Assembly (NCBI RefSeq): GCF_022664395.1 | Contig: NZ_JAKRET010000002.1 | Location: 186,001 to 250,000, forward strand | Length of the DNA stretch: 64,000 bases | Direction: 5' to 3' | From: Sphingomonas lacusdianchii | Lineage (GTDB): Bacteria; Pseudomonadota; Alphaproteobacteria; Sphingomonadales; Sphingomonadaceae | Translations under genes and position numbers: made by a program | The notes under the pieces: generated by a model | Databases searched by the model: none | Told to the model about the DNA's origin: nothing | What the model saw: only the letters and a program-made list of their open reading frames with translations | Part shown: positions 18,812 through 30,315 of the stretch, piece after piece | How the letters are laid out: every line of letters begins with the position of its first letter | How positions within the stretch are numbered: the first letter of the stretch is position 1

Positions 18812-19555
18812 ATGCTGAACATCGACAATCTCCACGCCGAAATCGACGGTAAGGAAATTCTGAAGGGCCTGTCGCTCACCGTGAATGCGGGCGAGGTCCA
18901 TGCGATCATGGGGCCGAACGGCGCCGGCAAGTCGACGCTCGGCTATGTGCTGGGCGGGCGGCCCGGATACGAAGTGACCGAGGGCAGCGTGACCTTTGCC
19001 GGCGAAGACCTGCTGGAGATGGAGGCCGATGCCCGCGCCGCCGCCGGCCTGTTCCTCGGCTTCCAGTATCCGGTCGAGATTCCGGGCGTGTCGAACGTCC
19101 AGTTTCTGCGCGAGAGCCTGAACAGCCAGCGCCGCGCCCGCGACGAAAAGCCGCTGTCGGGTGCCGAATTCCTGAAGCTCGCCCGTGCGCAGGCCGACGC
19201 GCTGGGCATGGACATGGACATGATGAAGCGGCCGGTGAATGTCGGCTTTTCGGGTGGCGAGAAGAAGCGCAACGAGATGGTGCAGATGGGCATCCTCGAC
19301 CCGAAGCTCGCCATCCTCGACGAAACCGACAGCGGCCTCGACATCGACGCGCTGCGCATCGTCGGCGACGGCATCAACCGCATCATGCGTCGGCCGGACA
19401 AGGGCGTAATCCTCATCACCCATTACCAGCGCCTGCTCGACTATGTGCAGCCTGACTTCGTCCATGTGCTGGCCGACGGCCGCATCGTCCGTTCGGGCGG
19501 CAAGGAACTGGCGCACGAGCTGGAACGCGAAGGCTATGGAGCGGTGGCGGCTTAA
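18812..19555 (+). CDS. sufC: Fe-S cluster assembly ATPase SufC
   Basis: A 247-residue ABC-type ATPase. Walker A is GPNGAGKSTLGYVL (about 33-46), the signature is FSGGEKKRNEM, and Walker B is LAILDETDSGLDIDAL, with the SufC-specific SGG-EKKRNE sequence. SufC drives conformational change in SufB-SufD during cluster assembly and is not membrane-bound. The stop shares one base with the sufD start (TAATG). Confidence 0.97.
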   Translation: MLNIDNLHAEIDGKEILKGLSLTVNAGEVHAIMGPNGAGKSTLGYVLGGRPGYEVTEGSVTFAGEDLLEMEADARAAAGLFLGFQYPVEIPGVSNVQFLRESLNSQRRARDEKPLSGAEFLKLARAQADALGMDMDMMKRPVNVGFSGGEKKRNEMVQMGILDPKLAILDETDSGLDIDALRIVGDGINRIMRRPDKGVILITHYQRLLDYVQPDFVHVLADGRIVRSGGKELAHELEREGYGAVAA

Positions 19556-20631
19556 TGGCGACGCTTCCTACCAACGCGCAAGAGGCGTTCCGCTGGACCG
19601 ACCTGGCCGCGCTGACCGCCGCGGCCGGATCGGCCCGTGGTGCAGCGGCGAGTGCGGACGGCTATTGGCTCGACCTCGCCGGCCCACGGATCGTGTTCGT
19701 CGACGGCGTCTATGCGCCCGAGCGCAGCACCCCCGGCCATGTCGCGTTGTCGCCGCTGACGCTCGACACCGCGCACCCGCTGGGCGTGCAGGCATCGGGG
19801 GCGGCGGGCTGGTCGATCGACCTGTCGGCGGCCGAGGTCGTCGAACCGGTGCAGATCGTCCATATCGCGACCGGTGCGGAGAACCATCTCCCCGCACGGC
19901 TGACGCTCGACGAGGATGCCGTCGCCTCGGTCGTCGAGACCTATGTCGGCAGCGGCTGGACCAATCGCCTGACGCAGATCGACCTCGAACGCGGTGCGCG
20001 GCTGATGCGCAACGTCCGCCTGCTCCAGACGGACGGCTTCGTGTCGATCCGCGACGAAGCGGTGGTGGGGGAAGCGGCGAGCCTCGTCAGCCAGTTCCTC
20101 GGCGCCGGCGGCATGGGCAGCCGGATCGACGCGCAACTGACGCTCGATGGCGACGCCGCGTTCGTCGATTATGGCGGTGCGCTGTTGACCCGCGAACAGC
20201 AGCGGCAGGAATGCGCCGTCGCCGTCCGCCACGCTGCCCTCAACGGATCGAGCCGCCAGACGTGGCGCGCCGTCGCCGCCGATCGCAGCCAGGCAAGCCT
20301 TGCCGCCCGCGTCGAAGTCGCGCGCGGGGCGCAGAAGACCGATGGCGAACAGTCGCTGCGCGGCCTGCTGCTCCAGCGGACGGCGACGGTGAACCTGAAG
20401 CCCGAACTCGAAATCTTCGCCGACGACGTGAAGTGCGCGCATGGCGCGACGGTCGGCGAACTCGACGCCCGCGCGCTGTTCTACCTGCGCAGCCGCGGCG
20501 TCGGCGAGGCGCGGGCAAAGGCGTTGTTGACCCATGCGTTCGTCGCGGATGCGCTCGACCGGATCGGCGACGACACGGTGCGCGAAGCCTTCGCCGCCGA
20601 CGCCGACGCATGGCTGGAAGCGGCACTTTGA
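19555..20631 (+). CDS. sufD: Fe-S cluster assembly protein SufD
   Basis: A 358-residue paralogue of SufB. The C-terminal part contains the family sequence ADDVKCAHGATVGELDARAL, with the histidine and cysteine of KCAHGAT that are implicated in iron entry and cluster formation at the SufB-SufD interface, followed by LRSRGVGEARAKALLTHAFV. The N-terminal region is shorter and more divergent than in E. coli SufD (423 residues), as usual in alphaproteobacteria. Its stop overlaps the chosen sufS start (TTGA). Confidence 0.93.
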   Translation: MATLPTNAQEAFRWTDLAALTAAAGSARGAAASADGYWLDLAGPRIVFVDGVYAPERSTPGHVALSPLTLDTAHPLGVQASGAAGWSIDLSAAEVVEPVQIVHIATGAENHLPARLTLDEDAVASVVETYVGSGWTNRLTQIDLERGARLMRNVRLLQTDGFVSIRDEAVVGEAASLVSQFLGAGGMGSRIDAQLTLDGDAAFVDYGGALLTREQQRQECAVAVRHAALNGSSRQTWRAVAADRSQASLAARVEVARGAQKTDGEQSLRGLLLQRTATVNLKPELEIFADDVKCAHGATVGELDARALFYLRSRGVGEARAKALLTHAFVADALDRIGDDTVREAFAADADAWLEAAL

Positions 20632-21833
20632 CCAGCACTACCCCCCTCGACCGCGTCGGCGACTTCCCGGCAATCCCCGCCGGCTGGTCGTATCTCGACA
20701 CCGCCGCGACGTCGCAAAAGCCGCAAGCCGTGATCGACGCGATCACCCGCGCGTATGATACGACCTATGCCACCGTGCATCGCGGCGTGTACCAGCGTTC
20801 GGCCGACATGACGCTGGCCTATGAGGCAGCACGCCGTCGCGTCGCGGCCTTCCTCGGTGCCGGCGCGCCGGAAGAATGCGTGTTCGTGCGCGGCGCTACT
20901 GAGGGAATTAATCTTGTCGCGCAAGGTTGGGCCGAGCGGCATCTGAAGGCCGGCGACCGTATCCTGTTGTCGATGCTGGAGCATCATTCGAATATCGTGC
21001 CGTGGCAGCTGGTCGCCGAGCGGATCGGCGCGGCGATCGACGTCGTCCCGCTGACCGCCGACGGCAGGATCGATCTCGACGCGATGGCGGCGATGATCCG
21101 GCCGGAGCACAAGCTGGTATCGCTGGCGCATGTGTCGAATGTGCTCGGATCGGTCCTCGACGCGCGGCGTGCCGCCGATATCGCCCATTCGGTCGGCGCG
21201 AGGCTGCTGCTCGACGGGTGTCAGGCGGTGCCGCGGATCGCGGTCGATGTCGCCGCACTCGACTGCGACTTCTACGTCTTTTCGGGCCACAAACTCTACG
21301 GCCCGACCGGCATCGGCGTGCTGTGGGGCCGCGCGGAACTGCTCGAAGCGATGCATCCGGTGCAGGGCGGCGGCGCGATGATCGACCGCGTGACGTTCGA
21401 ACGCACCACCTATGCCCCGCCGCCCGCACGGTTCGAGGCGGGGACGCCGCATATCGTCGGCGCGCTGGGCCTGCATGCCGCGATCGACTATGTCGAGAGC
21501 ATCGGGCTGGACGCGATCCACGGCCACGAAGCGGCGTTGGTCACCGCGACGCGTGAAGCGCTGGGCCGGATCAACTCGGTCCGGCTACTCGGGCCGGACG
21601 ATGCCGCCGGGATCGTCAGTTTTGTCGTGGAGGGGGTGCATCCGCACGATGTCGGCACCATCTTGGACGAGGAACGCGTCGCGATCCGCGCCGGCCATCA
21701 CTGCGCACAGCCGCTGATGGACGTGCTGGGCGTCCCCGCCACCGCGCGGGCGAGCTTCGGCGTGTATAACGGACGGACCGATGTTGACGCGCTGGTGCGC
21801 GGACTGGAACGGGTAAGCAGGATTTTTGGATGA
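20628..21833 (+). CDS. sufS: Cysteine desulfurase SufS
   Basis: A 401-residue PLP enzyme that takes sulfur from L-cysteine as a persulfide for the SUF machinery. The PLP lysine lies in VFSGHKLYGPTGIGVLWG and the catalytic cysteine in IRAGHHCAQPLMDVLGV. Substrate-site sequences YLDTAATSQKP and LEHHSNIVPWQ are typical of group II desulfurases. Two starts are possible: TTG at 20628, overlapping the sufD stop as TTGA with ggaag 7 bases upstream, or ATG at 20610, which adds six residues and lacks a ribosome site. TTG is preferred. No sufE or sufU gene follows in this operon. Confidence 0.93.
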   Translation: MTSTTPLDRVGDFPAIPAGWSYLDTAATSQKPQAVIDAITRAYDTTYATVHRGVYQRSADMTLAYEAARRRVAAFLGAGAPEECVFVRGATEGINLVAQGWAERHLKAGDRILLSMLEHHSNIVPWQLVAERIGAAIDVVPLTADGRIDLDAMAAMIRPEHKLVSLAHVSNVLGSVLDARRAADIAHSVGARLLLDGCQAVPRIAVDVAALDCDFYVFSGHKLYGPTGIGVLWGRAELLEAMHPVQGGGAMIDRVTFERTTYAPPPARFEAGTPHIVGALGLHAAIDYVESIGLDAIHGHEAALVTATREALGRINSVRLLGPDDAAGIVSFVVEGVHPHDVGTILDEERVAIRAGHHCAQPLMDVLGVPATARASFGVYNGRTDVDALVRGLERVSRIFG

Positions 21834-22294
21834 ACGACGAACGCCATTTCGAGATCGAGGAGGTGAGCGCAGTGCCGTCGCCACCGCGCGCGCGCGTGAC
21901 CGATGCGGAGGAGGCGCCGCCGCGTCGCCGCGACTATCTCGAAGGATTTCTGGCGCAAAAGCCCGAACCGCAACCGGCGGGAGAGCCGGGCGGTGACCTG
22001 TACGAAGCGGTCATCGCCTCGTTGAAGGAAATTTTCGATCCCGAGATCCCGGTCAACATTTACGATCTCGGGCTGATCTACGGCGTCGATGTCGCGGACA
22101 ACGGCCATGTCGCGGTGACGATGACGCTCACCACGCCGCATTGCCCGGTCGCGGAGTCGATGCCGGCCGAGGTCGAATTGCGCGTCTCGGCGGTGCCGGG
22201 CGTCTCGACCGCCGATGTCAACCTCGTCTGGGATCCGCCATGGGATCCGCAGAAGATGTCTGACGACGCCAAGCTCGAACTGGGAATGCTGTAA
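21830..22294 (+). CDS. sufT: SUF system assembly factor SufT (MIP18/DUF59 family)
   Basis: A 154-residue protein with an N-terminal disordered part of about 50 residues and a C-terminal MIP18 domain: LKEIFDPEIPVNIYDLGLIY, then TMTLTTPHCPVAESMPAEV with the conserved cysteine. SufT-type proteins help in maturation of Fe-S proteins, especially when demand is high. The start overlaps the sufS stop (ATGA) and the stop shares a base with the next ATG. Confidence 0.92.
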   Translation: MNDERHFEIEEVSAVPSPPRARVTDAEEAPPRRRDYLEGFLAQKPEPQPAGEPGGDLYEAVIASLKEIFDPEIPVNIYDLGLIYGVDVADNGHVAVTMTLTTPHCPVAESMPAEVELRVSAVPGVSTADVNLVWDPPWDPQKMSDDAKLELGML

Positions 22295-22641
22295 TGGCCA
22301 CGCGCGTCCGCCCCGCCGCGATCAACCTTACCCCGAACGCCGAACGCCGCGTCGCCGATTTGATGGCGAAGGCACCGGCGGACGCGATCGGCGTCAAGCT
22401 GTCGACGCCCCGGCGCGGCTGTTCAGGCCTTGCCTATTCGGTCGATTACGTCACCGCCGCCAATGCGATGGACGAACGGATCGAAACGCCGGGCGGTACC
22501 TTCTTCGTCGATGGCGGATCGATCCTCTACCTGATCGGTTCGACGATGGACTGGGTCGAGGACGATTTCACCGCGGGCTTCGTCTTCGCCAATCCGAACG
22601 CCAAGGGCGCGTGCGGGTGCGGGGAAAGCTTCACGGTCTGA
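22294..22641 (+). CDS. sufA: A-type Fe-S carrier (SufA/IscA/ErpA family)
   Basis: A 115-residue carrier with the three conserved cysteines: one in TPRRGCSGLAYSVDY and two in the C-terminal ACGCGESF. Such proteins accept clusters from SufBCD and deliver them to targets. It closes the SUF operon, starting with a one-base overlap (TAATG) with sufT. The SufA name is by operon context; the sequence alone does not separate SufA from IscA. Confidence 0.92.
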   Translation: MATRVRPAAINLTPNAERRVADLMAKAPADAIGVKLSTPRRGCSGLAYSVDYVTAANAMDERIETPGGTFFVDGGSILYLIGSTMDWVEDDFTAGFVFANPNAKGACGCGESFTV

Positions 22642-22662
22642 TCGTCCCATAAGGGGGCAGGC

Positions 22663-24693
22663 GTGAAGCGTTTTCTGTGGGTGCTGGCCGCATGGCCGGG
22701 CGTGGCGGTGGCGCAGGACGTGCCGGACATCGTCGTCACCGGCCGTGGCCTAGATGATGCACCGGGCGACCGGGTCTATGACATCGTCACCATCGATCGC
22801 GACCGTATCCTGTCTTCGGCGAGCGGCCGGGTCGAGGATGTGCTGCGCGACATCGCCGGCTTGCAGCAATTCCGCCGGTCGGATTCACGCACCGCCAACC
22901 CGACCAGCCAGGGCATCACCCTGCGCGGCCTGGGCGGCAATGCGTCGAGCCGTGCGCTGCTGTTGCTCGACGGCGTGCCGCAGGCCGATCCGTTCGGCGG
23001 CTGGGTCGCCTTTCCCGCCTATGCCACCGACCGGTTGGGCCGGGTCCGCGTCACGCGCGGCGGCGGCAGCGGCGTTGCCGGACCGGGCGCGCTGGCCGGC
23101 ACGATCGAACTCGACAGCGCTACGCCCGACGACCTTTCACCACTTTCCGGCTCGCTGAGCTATGGCAGCAGGGAATCGATCGATGCGCGCGGCACCGCCG
23201 GCCTGACGCGGAGTGGCGGTTTCGCCACCTTGTCGGGCGCTTATGCCCGGGGCGATGGTTTTATTCCCATCGTCGCGGGCAGTCGCGGTGCCGCCGATCG
23301 CGCGGCCCCGTATGAACAGGCCAGCGCCGCCGCGCGCGCGGTCGTACAGGTCGGTGCGGCGACCGAATTGCAGGCGAATGTCTCCGCCTTCACCGATCGC
23401 CGCGATCGCGGCCTCGACTTCACCGATAACCGCAGCGAAGGCGCCGATGCCAGCATCCGGCTGGTCGGGCGGGGAATCACCGGCTGGTCGCTGCTCGGCT
23501 ATCTCCAGACCCGCGCCTTCGCCAGCCGCTTCGCCAGCGTCGGGGCAGAGCGCGCGACGACGGCATTGACGCTTGACCAGGTCAATGTCCCCGCGACCGG
23601 CATCGGCGGCCGGGCGGAAATCGCCCCCATCCTCGGCGACGTGTCGCTCCGTTTGGGCGGCGATGTGCGCGTCGTCAGCGGCGAGACGCAGGAGCTTTAC
23701 ACCTATGTCGCCGGCAACCCGACCCGGCGGCGCGTCGCGGGCGGTCGCAACACGACCGGCGGCCTGTTCGCCGACGCCAGCCTTACCACCGGCGACATCG
23801 TGGTGAGCGCCGGGGGCCGGATCGACCGCTGGACGATTGCCGCAGGCCGGCTGCAGGAAGCATTGCTGACGGGTGCCGCCCTTACCGACCAGCGGTTTGC
23901 GACCCGCAGCGGTTGGCAACCGACCGGTCGCGCGGGCGTCGCATGGACGCTCGACCCGGCAGTGACGCTCCGTGCGGCGGGCTATCGTGGCTGGCGGCTG
24001 CCGACGCTGAACGAACTCTATCGTCCGTTCCGGGTCGGCGCCGACGCCACCGCCGCCAATGCCGCGCTGTCGCCCGAAACGCTGTGGGGCGGCGAGGTCG
24101 GCGTGGAATTGCGCCCCGCCGCGCGCACCCGCATCGCCGCGACCGGCTTTGCCAATGATCTGCGCGACGCGATCGCCAACGTTACCGTCGCCAACGGCCC
24201 CGGCACCTTTCCCGGCGTCGGCTTCGTCTCGGCCGCCGGGGTGTTTCGCCGTCGCGCCAATCTCGACCATGTGCGCGTACGCGGCGCCGAACTCGACGCG
24301 TCGACCGGCTGGGGTGCATGGGAGGCGCGGCTGTCCTATGCCTATACCGATGCGCGGGTCGTCGACGGTGGCGTGCTCGACGGCCTTCGTCCGGCACAGA
24401 CACCCGCGCATAGCGGATCGGCGACGCTCGGCTGGCGGCAGGGGCGGTGGCAGGCGGCGACGACGCTGCGCTATCTGTCGGGTCAGTATGAGGATGATGC
24501 GAACCTGCGTCGCCTTGCCGAGGCGGCCACGCTCGATGCGGTGGTGACGGTACCGCTGTTGCGGCGGCTGTCGCTGGAGGGCAGGGCAGAGAATCTGACC
24601 GACGCGCGGATCGAGGCGGGGGTCGGCGGCGATGGCGTGGTCGAACGCGCATCGCCGCGGACATTATGGGTTGGGGTGCGGTTCGGCGGCTGA
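22663..24693 (+). CDS. TonB-dependent outer-membrane receptor
   Basis: A 676-residue outer-membrane transporter with signal peptide MKRFLWVLAAWPGVAVAQ and a TonB box-like DIVVTGRG. The plug domain has RVEDVLRDIAGLQQFRR and NPTSQGITLRGLGGNASSRA, followed by a 22-strand-type barrel ending RTLWVGVRFGG. GTG at 22663 follows a good ribosome site (aaggggg). It starts 21 bases after sufA, which may mean read-through from the SUF operon and an iron-related substrate such as a siderophore; that is inference, since vitamin B12 and copper receptors look alike. Confidence 0.87.
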   Translation: MKRFLWVLAAWPGVAVAQDVPDIVVTGRGLDDAPGDRVYDIVTIDRDRILSSASGRVEDVLRDIAGLQQFRRSDSRTANPTSQGITLRGLGGNASSRALLLLDGVPQADPFGGWVAFPAYATDRLGRVRVTRGGGSGVAGPGALAGTIELDSATPDDLSPLSGSLSYGSRESIDARGTAGLTRSGGFATLSGAYARGDGFIPIVAGSRGAADRAAPYEQASAAARAVVQVGAATELQANVSAFTDRRDRGLDFTDNRSEGADASIRLVGRGITGWSLLGYLQTRAFASRFASVGAERATTALTLDQVNVPATGIGGRAEIAPILGDVSLRLGGDVRVVSGETQELYTYVAGNPTRRRVAGGRNTTGGLFADASLTTGDIVVSAGGRIDRWTIAAGRLQEALLTGAALTDQRFATRSGWQPTGRAGVAWTLDPAVTLRAAGYRGWRLPTLNELYRPFRVGADATAANAALSPETLWGGEVGVELRPAARTRIAATGFANDLRDAIANVTVANGPGTFPGVGFVSAAGVFRRRANLDHVRVRGAELDASTGWGAWEARLSYAYTDARVVDGGVLDGLRPAQTPAHSGSATLGWRQGRWQAATTLRYLSGQYEDDANLRRLAEAATLDAVVTVPLLRRLSLEGRAENLTDARIEAGVGGDGVVERASPRTLWVGVRFGG

Positions 24694-24708
24694 CCGCCTG
24701 GCCCGGAT

Positions 24709-25038
24709 TCAGGCCCCGGTTTGCGACGCCATGCTGCCGCGCGGCGCGACCATCGACGGGACCGGTCCGGTCGCGGGACGCAACGCCTCGCGCTCGGAGG
24801 CCGGAACGGCGGCGGTCGGATCGGGGCGGAAGGCGTCGGGGGCGCGGTCGGTCGCCGTCGGATGCGGCTTGTCGAGGGCGAGGTCGGGCGCGGCATGACC
24901 TTCGCCCGGCGTCTTGCGCCGCGCGAGCAATACGCCGAACAGTCCAACGGCGATTCCGGCAGCACCCAGTGCCACGGTCCGCAGCGTCGATACCCCGGCC
25001 TTACGCGATTTCGGCTTTTGTTTCTTGTGCTTGGCCAT
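24709..25038 (-). CDS. Small single-helix membrane protein, unknown function
   Basis: A 109-residue protein with a very basic N-terminus (MAKHKKQKPKSRKAG), one transmembrane helix (TVALGAAGIAVGLFGVLLA, about 23-41) and a disordered proline/alanine tail. The positive-inside rule puts the tail in the periplasm. No family recognised. It converges with the TonB-dependent receptor gene, ending 15 bases away, and is followed on its own strand by no other gene for several kilobases. A clear ATG with upstream aaagg-type site supports it. Confidence 0.65.
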   Translation of the reverse strand: MAKHKKQKPKSRKAGVSTLRTVALGAAGIAVGLFGVLLARRKTPGEGHAAPDLALDKPHPTATDRAPDAFRPDPTAAVPASEREALRPATGPVPSMVAPRGSMASQTGA

Positions 25039-25090
25039 CGATTTTACCTTTCGCTTGTCGTCCGCTCCAACGACCGGACGCCGCGCAGGT

Positions 25091-25345
25091 TCAATCGTGG
25101 GCCAGCGTTTCGGCCCGGCGCACGGTGGCGGCTTCGCGGATCAGGCGCTGTTCGGTAGTGCGCTCGGCGCGCTCGGCCATCTCGGTCCATGCGAGTTCGG
25201 CGCGGCGGCAACGATCACGGACATTGTCGAGCGTCGCGGCATCGGCGTTCGCGCGTTCGACGGCGGCGCGGGCGCGGTAGGCTTCGGCGGTATCGGCCAA
25301 GGGGGCAGGACCTTTACGTGCTGGAGGAAGGCGCGGACGGACCAT
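25091..25345 (-). CDS. Small helical protein, unknown function
   Basis: An 84-residue, highly charged and alanine-rich protein without signal or membrane segment. The core ADTAEAYRARAAVERANADA followed by TLDNVRDRCRRAELAWTEMA is predicted to be one long amphipathic helix or coiled coil. I recall similar short proteins in other sphingomonads but no function. It lies 19 bases downstream of the cold-shock gene on the same strand, so it is probably carried on that transcript. Confidence 0.65.
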   Translation of the reverse strand: MVRPRLPPARKGPAPLADTAEAYRARAAVERANADAATLDNVRDRCRRAELAWTEMAERAERTTEQRLIREAATVRRAETLAHD

Positions 25346-25364
25346 CCGCCCGCGCCCGGATCGA

Positions 25365-25577
25365 TCAGTCGGCGGCGGTCAGGTTCACCGCGCTCACGCG
25401 ACCGCGGCCATCCTCTTCCAGCTCATATCCGACGCGCTGGTTCTGGTTCAGCGTCACCATCCCGGCGCGTTCGACCGCCGAGATGTGGACGAAGGCATCG
25501 CCGCCGCCATTGTCCGGCGCGATGAAGCCATAGCCCTTGTCGATGTTGAAGAATTTTACGGTGCCAAGCGTGGCCAT
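25365..25577 (-). CDS. Cold-shock protein, CspA family
   Basis: A 70-residue single cold-shock domain. RNP1 is KGYGFIAP and RNP2 is DAFVHISAV, the RNA-binding aromatic motifs on the OB-fold surface. It binds single-stranded RNA/DNA and melts RNA structure, mostly at low temperature. Start ATG 25577 has aaaggaa 6-12 bases upstream; the frame remains open upstream but without homology. The intergenic leader of about 180 bases contains a strong hairpin. Confidence 0.93.
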   Translation of the reverse strand: MATLGTVKFFNIDKGYGFIAPDNGGGDAFVHISAVERAGMVTLNQNQRVGYELEEDGRGRVSAVNLTAAD

Positions 25578-25702
25578 GCAGGTTCCTTTCTGTTTGCGGG
25601 CGGCGGAACGCCCGTCACCCGCGCCGTAGGCAGCAGGGAAAGAAGGAACTTGCCGCAAAGCAGGAAACCGTCGATTTGCGACTGTAGCAGGAACTAAATG
25701 GG

Positions 25703-25738
25703 GATCGGCCCGCTTCCTTGCAAGGGAGCGGACCGATC
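25703..25738. repeat. Long hairpin between lipoprotein gene and cspA
   Basis: GATCGGCCCGCTTCCTTG is followed directly by CAAGGGAGCGGACCGATC: an 18-bp stem with one mismatch, one G-T wobble and no unpaired loop. It lies 22 bases after the stop of the lipoprotein gene and upstream of cspA, both on the minus strand. No T-run follows on that strand, so it may be an mRNA 3' stabiliser, a transcription-attenuating hairpin or part of the cspA leader. Confidence 0.5.
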
Positions 25739-25760
25739 GAGTGGTTTCGACAGGGTCGGA

Positions 25761-26177
25761 TCAGCGGCAACGCACGTTGTTGCGGTCGATCGCCTGGCCG
25801 CCGGCCGCACCGGCCGCGCCGCCGAGCAGCGCGCCGAGCAGCCCCGACCCGCCCGGGCGCAGCGCCGTACCCAGCACGCCGCCGGCGATCCCGCCGATGA
25901 TCAGCCCGGTGGTGCCATCGTTGCGGCGGCAATAATAGCGACCGTCCTGTCCGACATAGACCCGGTCGTTCTGCGACAGGCGCCGCTCGCGATAGCGCCG
26001 GTCGTCGCGATAATAGCGTGCGGCGTCATAGCCGTTATAGGCGGGGTCGGGCCGGTCATAGTCGTAGCGGCCATAGCCCGCATCGGCATAGCGCGGACCG
26101 CCGCCGCCCAGACCATAGTCGGAACAGCCGGAAACCAGGGTAGCAGCGGCGACGAGGCCGAGGGTAAGCGCACGCAT
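25761..26177 (-). CDS. Glycine-zipper lipoprotein
   Basis: A 138-residue lipoprotein with lipobox LVSGC (Cys18). A Tyr/Arg/Asp-rich linker (about 30-85) precedes a glycine-zipper helix pair, GLIIGGIAGGVLGTALR and GLLGALLGGAAGAAGG, as in the 2TM glycine-zipper family. Such proteins sit in the outer membrane and are often stress-induced; precise role unknown. It is a single gene. Confidence 0.8.
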   Translation of the reverse strand: MRALTLGLVAAATLVSGCSDYGLGGGGPRYADAGYGRYDYDRPDPAYNGYDAARYYRDDRRYRERRLSQNDRVYVGQDGRYYCRRNDGTTGLIIGGIAGGVLGTALRPGGSGLLGALLGGAAGAAGGQAIDRNNVRCR

Positions 26178-26263
26178 GTCGACGGGTCCTTCGCTTGATA
26201 TCGATCAAGCCCGAATGCCGCGCGCGGGGGGTTGTTCCGTAAAACCTGTTCTGCGGTCGCGCT

Positions 26264-26446
26264 TTACCAGCGCCCGCCCGCCGCCTCGATCGCCGCCAAT
26301 AGCGCCCGCTTGCTCTCGGTGCGGTTGTTGCCGGCATTGCGCGGCGGCTCGGGATTGCCGAGCGCGGCGCGGCGACGCGTCAACTCACGCCCGAACGCTT
26401 CGAGCGTCATCGCCTTGGCGGCGGGAGCGGAGGGTTGCGATGCCAT
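26264..26446 (-). CDS. Tiny protein overlapping the nucleotidyltransferase-like gene
   Basis: A 60-residue basic protein, MASQPSAPAAKAMTLEAFGR..., with a helical segment ELTRRRAALGNPEPPRNAGN and C-terminal helix SKRALLAAIEAAGGRW. It starts 62 bases before the end of the upstream gene, in another frame; an internal ATG (26410) would shorten the overlap to 26 bases. No family recognised. The overlap and order (uvrA, nucleotidyltransferase-like, this) suggest coupled expression. Coding-like third-position GC supports it, but the ribosome site is weak. Confidence 0.5.
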   Translation of the reverse strand: MASQPSAPAAKAMTLEAFGRELTRRRAALGNPEPPRNAGNNRTESKRALLAAIEAAGGRW

Positions 26447-26969
26447 GTTCGTTCAACGTTTCTTCGCGTATCCGACGTTCCAGATAATCCATGTCCGCAT
26501 CGGAATAAAGGTCGAACAGCGTTTGCGCTTGTCCCAGCATATCCGGTGCACTGCCCGACGCATATTGACCCATGCGATCCGCGATCAAGTCTTCGACCGA
26601 AATGATTTCGAAATCGTCAGCGGCGCGGGAGGAGAACATGCGCACCCTGCTGCGGTCGGCGGCACCGTCGAGCAGGACTGAATCGACGATCTCGAATCCC
26701 ATCCGCAACTCACGATACACCCAGCCGCGGGTGGCGACCCCGGCACCGCGCGGCCGTTCGAACCCCAGCGTGACGAACACGTCTTCCAAAACGTCGTTGC
26801 GGCCGACGACGATGTCGAAATCCCCGGTGGCAATGATGCCGCCCGTATAAATTTCGACCGCCGCGCCACCGACCAGCACCGGCCGGGTAAAACCCCGCCG
26901 CTGCATCTCGGCACTTACCCGCCCGAACAGCTCCAACCCCGCGACGAATTCATCCCGCCATGGATCCAT
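26385..26969 (-). CDS. Nucleotidyltransferase-like protein (DUF6036/AbiEii-like)
   Basis: A 194-residue protein. The segment PVLVGGAAVEIYTGGIIATG followed by DFDIVVGR resembles the nucleotidyltransferase core, with the glycine pair and the metal-binding D-x-D (DFD). Later segments are VRMFSSRAADDFEIISVEDL and ADRMGQYASGSAPDML. Such minimal nucleotidyltransferases occur as antitoxins or toxins (AbiE, MNT families) but also as stand-alone genes, so a toxin-antitoxin role is only a possibility. The ATG has a GGGGGG ribosome site 4 bases upstream, and the gene starts 17 bases after uvrA. Confidence 0.65.
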   Translation of the reverse strand: MDPWRDEFVAGLELFGRVSAEMQRRGFTRPVLVGGAAVEIYTGGIIATGDFDIVVGRNDVLEDVFVTLGFERPRGAGVATRGWVYRELRMGFEIVDSVLLDGAADRSRVRMFSSRAADDFEIISVEDLIADRMGQYASGSAPDMLGQAQTLFDLYSDADMDYLERRIREETLNEHGIATLRSRRQGDDARSVRA

Positions 26970-26986
26970 AATCCCCCCGTTAAGGC

Positions 26987-29946
<2,960 letters not shown>

Positions 29947-29950
<4 letters not shown>

Positions 29951-30315
29951 GCGGTCCGTTCTATCTTCGTTCTTTTCGATTGGCTAGGGCGTGACATGGT
30001 GTCGGCGCCCGCCGGTTTCGAGGGGGGCTTGCCGCGCCAGTCGAGCGAGCGGCGGTTCAATTCGGCCAGATCGACATCGCCGGCAATTGCCGCCTCGCCC
30101 AGCGCCACGGCGCGGGCGAGCGCCGCCGGGTCGGCATGGATATAGGCGGGACGGGCGTGAACATGATCGTACCAGACTCCGCCAAACGCATTGTCGAGCA
30201 GGATGCGCTGGAAACAATGATCGGCCCGTACCGGCCAGCCCCGCGCTCCGGCCAGCGCCGGCAGTTCGCGCCGCGTCAGCTCCAGCCACCGCGCCCGCAC
30301 CGCATCGATCGTCAT
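29947..30315 (-). CDS. Conserved hypothetical protein (sphingomonad type), uvrA operon
   Basis: A 122-residue cytoplasmic protein starting [20 protein letters not shown]. The central segment [20 protein letters not shown] is conserved in similar proteins, which I recall being named GCN5-related N-acetyltransferase in annotations although no acetyl-CoA loop is visible here. The tail [20 protein letters not shown] is basic. It overlaps both the DUF1206 gene (4 bases) and uvrA (4 bases), so the three are one translational unit. Confidence 0.78.
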
